Assembly: GCF_026891035.1 (NCBI RefSeq)
Contig: NZ_JAPTGG010000007.1
Span: 124,001-188,000 of the forward strand
Origin: Dasania phycosphaerae
Lineage (GTDB): Bacteria > Pseudomonadota > Gammaproteobacteria > Pseudomonadales > Dasaniaceae
Reading direction: 5' to 3'
DNA length: 64,000 nucleotides
In this document: positions 60,563 to 64,000 of the stretch, piece after piece
Layout of the letters: every line of letters starts with the position of its first letter
Numbering within the stretch: position 1 is the first letter of the stretch
Translations under genes and position numbers: made by a program
The notes under the pieces: generated by a model
The model's input: the letters and a program-made list of their open reading frames with translations, nothing else
The model's database searches: none
Told to the model about the DNA's origin: nothing

Positions 60563-62956
60563 ATGAAAAATACAGTGAATTTAAAAAAACTGTCGCTGGC
60601 AGTTTCTATGGCCGTTGCAGCACAAGCCGCGATAACGCCGCTGGCTCATGCCTTGCAAATGGAAGAAGTGGCGGTTACTGCCCGTAAACAAACTGAGTCA
60701 GCGCAAGATGTGCCTATTGCGATTAGCGCTTTCTCTGGCGACTTAATGACCGACTTAGGGGTTTCTGAGTCCGGCGATATAGCTTTGTTTACCCCTAACT
60801 TTACTTGGCATACCGAGTTTGGCCGCGCTTCACCACAGCCTTATATGCGCGGCATAGGTACCAATAACTTCTCCCCTATTAACAACGGCCCTATCGCTAT
60901 TTATCAAGATAACGTGTTTATAGGCCCCAATGTGGCGCAGGGTTTTGCTACCTTTGATGTAGAGCGTGTAGAGGTGCTAAAAGGCCCGCAGGGCACGTTA
61001 TATGGCCGTAACTCTACTGGTGGTTTAATTAATTTTATTTCCGTGAAACCAGAGATAGGCGCGGGTGTCACCGGTTATGTTAACGCCGAGATAGGTAGCC
61101 ATAACACCCGCAATATTGAGGGTGCGGTTGGTTTTGACTTGGGCGATTCTGCTGCTGGCCGTGTCTCGTTTTTACGTGCTGAAAATGACGGTTACACGAA
61201 AAACATTAACCCTGAAAGCAGCGGCGATGCTGGCATAGTCGATGATATAGCGCTGCGTGCCCAGTTATTGGTTGATGCGGCCGATGGCTTGAGCATATTA
61301 ACCAATGTGCATTACGGTAAGGCTGACCCCGATACTGCGCCGTTTAAAAATGTAGGCCTGCAAGACCCTAACAGCTATAACCCGGCTACCTATTCTTTTG
61401 AAGATCCCTGCGCCAATCCCGGACTGGGTAGCGGTTGTACGGATTTGTACACCGGCTTTGTAGACAACAAAGACCTGTACAAAACTTCTAAGGCTGATGA
61501 CTCTGAAGAAGTTAAAACGGTAGGTATATTTGTTAACGTTGATTACGATATCGATGGTGAAAAATCGCTGCACTCTATCACCTCTTATGACGAGGCCGAG
61601 CTGCGTCGCTTTGATGATGTTGATGATGGTGCTATAGGCTTAGAGAACGATTACTACGCTGATGATTTTACTTGGTACAGCCAAGAGTTGCGTTTATCCA
61701 GCAACACTGATGAGAGCATTTGGCATGCCGGTGCTTACTATTACCACGAAACCGCCGAAGGTACTCAAATTTGGACCAACCCCATTTTTGGTGCCGGTGA
61801 AGGTAATGAGCACGAGATTGAAACTACCAGCTATGCCTTTTTTGGCCAGTACGGTACCGACCTAAGCGAGCGCTGGAGCTTTACCGGTGGCCTGCGTTGG
61901 ACTTACGAAGAAAAAGACATCAAAAAATACAATGGCTTTATGCCGTTAATTAGCAACCCCGGTAACTACGGTGACGGTGTTTTATATTCTTTAGCTGAAG
62001 CTAGAGCCGCTGGTGGCATAGATGAGTCTTACGGTATTACTGTAGGTACCCCGCGCGCCAAAGACTGGGACGAAATTACCGGCCGTATCTCGTTTGATTA
62101 CCGCACCGATAACGACAACCTGGTTTATATTTCGCTATCGCGCGGCTTTAAAGGTGGCGATGTAAATGGCGCGGCCTTCTTAGATGATTATATTCCCACT
62201 ACAGCTGGCGATAATGGTCTTAACCCCGGCTGTGAGTTGGCGGCAGGTTCTACCCGCTGTGCCGATTCGGTAGCGGCTTTCCAAGCCAAGCTAGAGCCGG
62301 TAGACCCGGAGCTATTGGATGCCTTTGAAATCGGTTTTAAAGGTGATTTCTTAGATGGCAACCTGCGTGTTAACGGTGCGGTGTTTTACTACGATTATCA
62401 AGATCAGCAAAACACCATACTGTTTCAGGTACCTGGCGTAACGGGGCCTCAGGGCAGCACCACGGTATTGGCTAATGCGGCCAGCACCGAGATGCCCGGC
62501 CTGGAATTTGAAATTATCGCCACTCCCACAGAGAATTGGTACTTGCAGTTTAACGGTGGTTGGTTAGATGCCGAATACGATGATTTTGGCGACAACACCG
62601 GCAACCAGATTTCATTAACGCCTAAAACACAGTTCTCTGGTTTGGTGCGCTATGACTTTAATCTGGAGAGCGGTGCCATAATTGCTGTGCAAACCGATGT
62701 GTCATGGCAGAGCAAAACCTACTTCCAGCCCACTAATAAAGAGCACTTAGAGCAAGACGCTTATGCCCTGTGGGGTGCGCGTTTCTCTTATACCTCTTCG
62801 GATGATCGCTGGACTACAGCGCTGTTTGCCAAAAACCTGGGTGATAAAGAGTACTTCGGTTCTGGCTTTGATGTTAGCTCACTGGGCTACCTTGCTCTTA
62901 AACCCGGCGCTCCTCGCTATATAGGTTTAAGTGTGGACTATAAATTTGGGGGCTAA
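60563..62956 (+). CDS. TonB-dependent outer-membrane receptor, tandem copy 1
   Basis: 797 residues. Signal peptide ending near PLAHA, then MEEVAVTARKQTESAQDVPI (TonB-box region), the plug with VEVLKGPQGTLYGRNSTGG, and a 22-strand barrel ending YKFGG. The mature N-terminus and plug are nearly the same as those of the downstream truncated receptor. Ligand unknown; not obviously a siderophore receptor. Confidence 0.9.
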   Translation: MKNTVNLKKLSLAVSMAVAAQAAITPLAHALQMEEVAVTARKQTESAQDVPIAISAFSGDLMTDLGVSESGDIALFTPNFTWHTEFGRASPQPYMRGIGTNNFSPINNGPIAIYQDNVFIGPNVAQGFATFDVERVEVLKGPQGTLYGRNSTGGLINFISVKPEIGAGVTGYVNAEIGSHNTRNIEGAVGFDLGDSAAGRVSFLRAENDGYTKNINPESSGDAGIVDDIALRAQLLVDAADGLSILTNVHYGKADPDTAPFKNVGLQDPNSYNPATYSFEDPCANPGLGSGCTDLYTGFVDNKDLYKTSKADDSEEVKTVGIFVNVDYDIDGEKSLHSITSYDEAELRRFDDVDDGAIGLENDYYADDFTWYSQELRLSSNTDESIWHAGAYYYHETAEGTQIWTNPIFGAGEGNEHEIETTSYAFFGQYGTDLSERWSFTGGLRWTYEEKDIKKYNGFMPLISNPGNYGDGVLYSLAEARAAGGIDESYGITVGTPRAKDWDEITGRISFDYRTDNDNLVYISLSRGFKGGDVNGAAFLDDYIPTTAGDNGLNPGCELAAGSTRCADSVAAFQAKLEPVDPELLDAFEIGFKGDFLDGNLRVNGAVFYYDYQDQQNTILFQVPGVTGPQGSTTVLANAASTEMPGLEFEIIATPTENWYLQFNGGWLDAEYDDFGDNTGNQISLTPKTQFSGLVRYDFNLESGAIIAVQTDVSWQSKTYFQPTNKEHLEQDAYALWGARFSYTSSDDRWTTALFAKNLGDKEYFGSGFDVSSLGYLALKPGAPRYIGLSVDYKFGG

Positions 62957-63011
62957 TACTGAGCAGCCGTATTAGCTGATTAGATAGTCGACAATAAAGA
63001 GTAAGGTGTTT

Positions 63012-63058
63012 GGGTTAGGGTAGTTGCTGTGAGGGCGTCAACCCTAGCCCCTTTTTTT
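63012..63058 (+). terminator. terminator after the first tandem receptor
   Basis: GGGTTAGGGT (63012-63021) pairs with ACCCTAGCCC (63041-63050), one wobble, followed by CTTTTTTT. Confidence 0.85.
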
Positions 63059-63123
63059 ATAAGTGATAGCTGGTGTTTGAGCGGCTACTCATGTTCACAG
63101 CCGCTAGCAATAGCGGTCAATAT

Positions 63124-63146
63124 TAAGATAAATTTAAGTTATCTTA
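63124..63146. promoter_or_regulatory. inverted repeat upstream of the second tandem receptor
   Basis: TAAGATAA (63124-63131), 7-base spacer, TTATCTTA (63139-63146), 143 bases before the ATG. Symmetric 8-bp arms suggest a dimeric regulator site. The regulator is unknown. Confidence 0.45.
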
Positions 63147-63288
63147 TACCTATCTATTTTGTATTTTAACTATCCCCCCATCTCATGCACTCTCAGGTAG
63201 TACACATGGGTTAAGCGCATTCCTTAGCGTTAAAGCTTTCCTAAGGTATCGCTATAAGCCACTGCATAATAATTAAAAGGGTGGGGAT

Positions 63289-64000
63289 ATGATAAATAAA
63301 GTACTCAATAAAAAATTACCGCTAGCCGTTGCCGTGGGCCTAGGCGCGCAGGCGCTATTGGCACCACTGGCCCATTCATTAGCGCTAGAAGAGTTAATCG
63401 TTTCTGCCCGTAAACAGGCCGAAACAGCGCAAGATGTACCCATAGCCGTTACCGCCATTTCCGGCGATATGATGACCAGCTTAGGGGTGAGTGAGGCAGG
63501 CGACATCGCCTTATATACGCCCAACTTTACTTGGCATACCGAGTTTGGCCGCGCCTCGCCGCAGCCCTATATGCGCGGCATAGGCACCAATAATTTTGCC
63601 CCTATTAACAACGGCCCCATCGCCATTTATCAAGACGGTGTGTTTATAGGCCCTAATATTGCGCAAGGTTTTGCCACCTTTGATGTAGAGCGGGTAGAGG
63701 TGTTAAAAGGCCCGCAAGGTACTTTATATGGCCGTAACTCTACCGGTGGTTTAATTAATTTTATCTCTGTTAAGCCTGAGATAGGTCAAGAGCCTTCAGG
63801 TTATATCAATGTAGAAGTCGGCAGCCACGACACCAAAAACTTTGAAGGTGCTTTTGGTTTTAGTATGGGTGATCAGTTTGCTGGTCGCGTATCGGTGCTG
63901 CGCGCCACCAGTGATGGCCCTTTCGATAATATCAACCCTGAAAGCAATGGCGAGGCGGGCCAGATAGATGATTTTGCCGCCCGCGCTCAGTTGCTATTTG
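63289..64000 (+). CDS. TonB-dependent outer-membrane receptor, tandem copy 2, 3' end outside the window
   Basis: 237 codons are visible and open to the edge, so only the signal peptide, TonB-box region and most of the plug are seen. ATG 63289 follows AAAAGGGTGGGG. Key stretches (QPYMRGIGTNNF, PINNGPIAIYQD, RVEVLKGPQGTLYGRNS) are identical with the receptor starting at 60563, which marks a tandem duplication; the signal peptides differ more. The copy has its own leader and candidate operator, so control may differ. Confidence 0.9.
   Translation, partial: MINKVLNKKLPLAVAVGLGAQALLAPLAHSLALEELIVSARKQAETAQDVPIAVTAISGDMMTSLGVSEAGDIALYTPNFTWHTEFGRASPQPYMRGIGTNNFAPINNGPIAIYQDGVFIGPNIAQGFATFDVERVEVLKGPQGTLYGRNSTGGLINFISVKPEIGQEPSGYINVEVGSHDTKNFEGAFGFSMGDQFAGRVSVLRATSDGPFDNINPESNGEAGQIDDFAARAQLLF

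Larger units (their letters stand above)
62957..63288 (+). promoter_or_regulatory. 332-base gap between tandem receptor genes
   Basis: Holds a terminator (63012-63058), an inverted repeat (63124-63146) and the ribosome-binding site of the next gene. No open reading frame of note. Confidence 0.6.

Noticed and set aside
1..64000. tRNA, rRNA, CRISPR arrays, insertion sequences, prophage
   Set aside because: I looked in the gaps for cloverleaf-like sequence, evenly spaced repeats, transposase motifs and phage genes and saw none; a covariance-model search would be needed to exclude small RNAs.

Overview
The window is bacterial chromosome from a marine-type gammaproteobacterium of the broad Pseudomonadales/Cellvibrionales group. 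The evidence is gene order: serB - fimX-like - PilZ-like partner, psd, rsgA/orn, queG/nnr-tsaE-amiB-mutL, miaA-hfq-hflX-hflK-hflC-DUF2065-hisZ-purA. From memory this follows the backbone of Pseudomonas aeruginosa from serB to purA, interrupted by lineage-specific blocks. Coding density is high, and I saw no rRNA, tRNA, CRISPR array, insertion sequence or prophage.

Layout. 1-5.3 kb: serB (cut by the window edge), a FimX-like degenerate GGDEF/EAL protein and its neighbour. 5.4-17.5 kb: the EF-P modification locus (epmB, efp, epmA), split by about 9.5 kb that holds a FeaR-like AraC regulator, a TonB-dependent receptor, an aldehyde dehydrogenase and a complete TTQ amine dehydrogenase set (heavy chain, MauE, MauD, light chain, a monohaem cytochrome c and a dihaem cytochrome c4-like protein). 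The light chain looks like aromatic amine dehydrogenase rather than methylamine dehydrogenase. 17.6-24 kb: permease, psd, GAF protein, lipoprotein, rsgA, orn, aromatic aminotransferase. 24.2-28.3 kb: a 1374-residue HTH-GAF(x4)-PAS-GGDEF-EAL protein. 28.4-44.2 kb: housekeeping core from a GlcG/HbpS protein through queG, nnr, tsaE, amiB, mutL, GST, miaA, hfq, hflX, hflKC, hisZ and purA. 44.2-49 kb: a GGDEF cyclase, purE-purK, SOS-controlled yebG and a CDF metal exporter. 49-57 kb: a frameshifted NERD/zinc-ribbon gene, DUF599, a LuxR regulator with a divergent MFS transporter, and a second HTH-GAF-PAS-GGDEF-EAL protein. 57-64 kb: a LysR regulator divergent from a class III aminotransferase, a TPR-sulfotransferase, and two tandem paralogous TonB-dependent receptors, the second cut by the window end.

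How the parts fit. The 6.7-15.6 kb block reads as one pathway: an aromatic amine (phenylethylamine/tyramine type, inferred) crosses the outer membrane, is oxidatively deaminated in the periplasm by the TTQ enzyme with electrons passing to the cytochromes c, and the aldehyde is oxidised by the dehydrogenase under control of the FeaR-like regulator. A second theme is cyclic-di-GMP: four GGDEF/EAL proteins lie in the window, two of them with an unusual N-terminal Xre-like helix-turn-helix. Start codons were moved from the longest open frame where a Shine-Dalgarno, a terminator or the family alignment argued for it.
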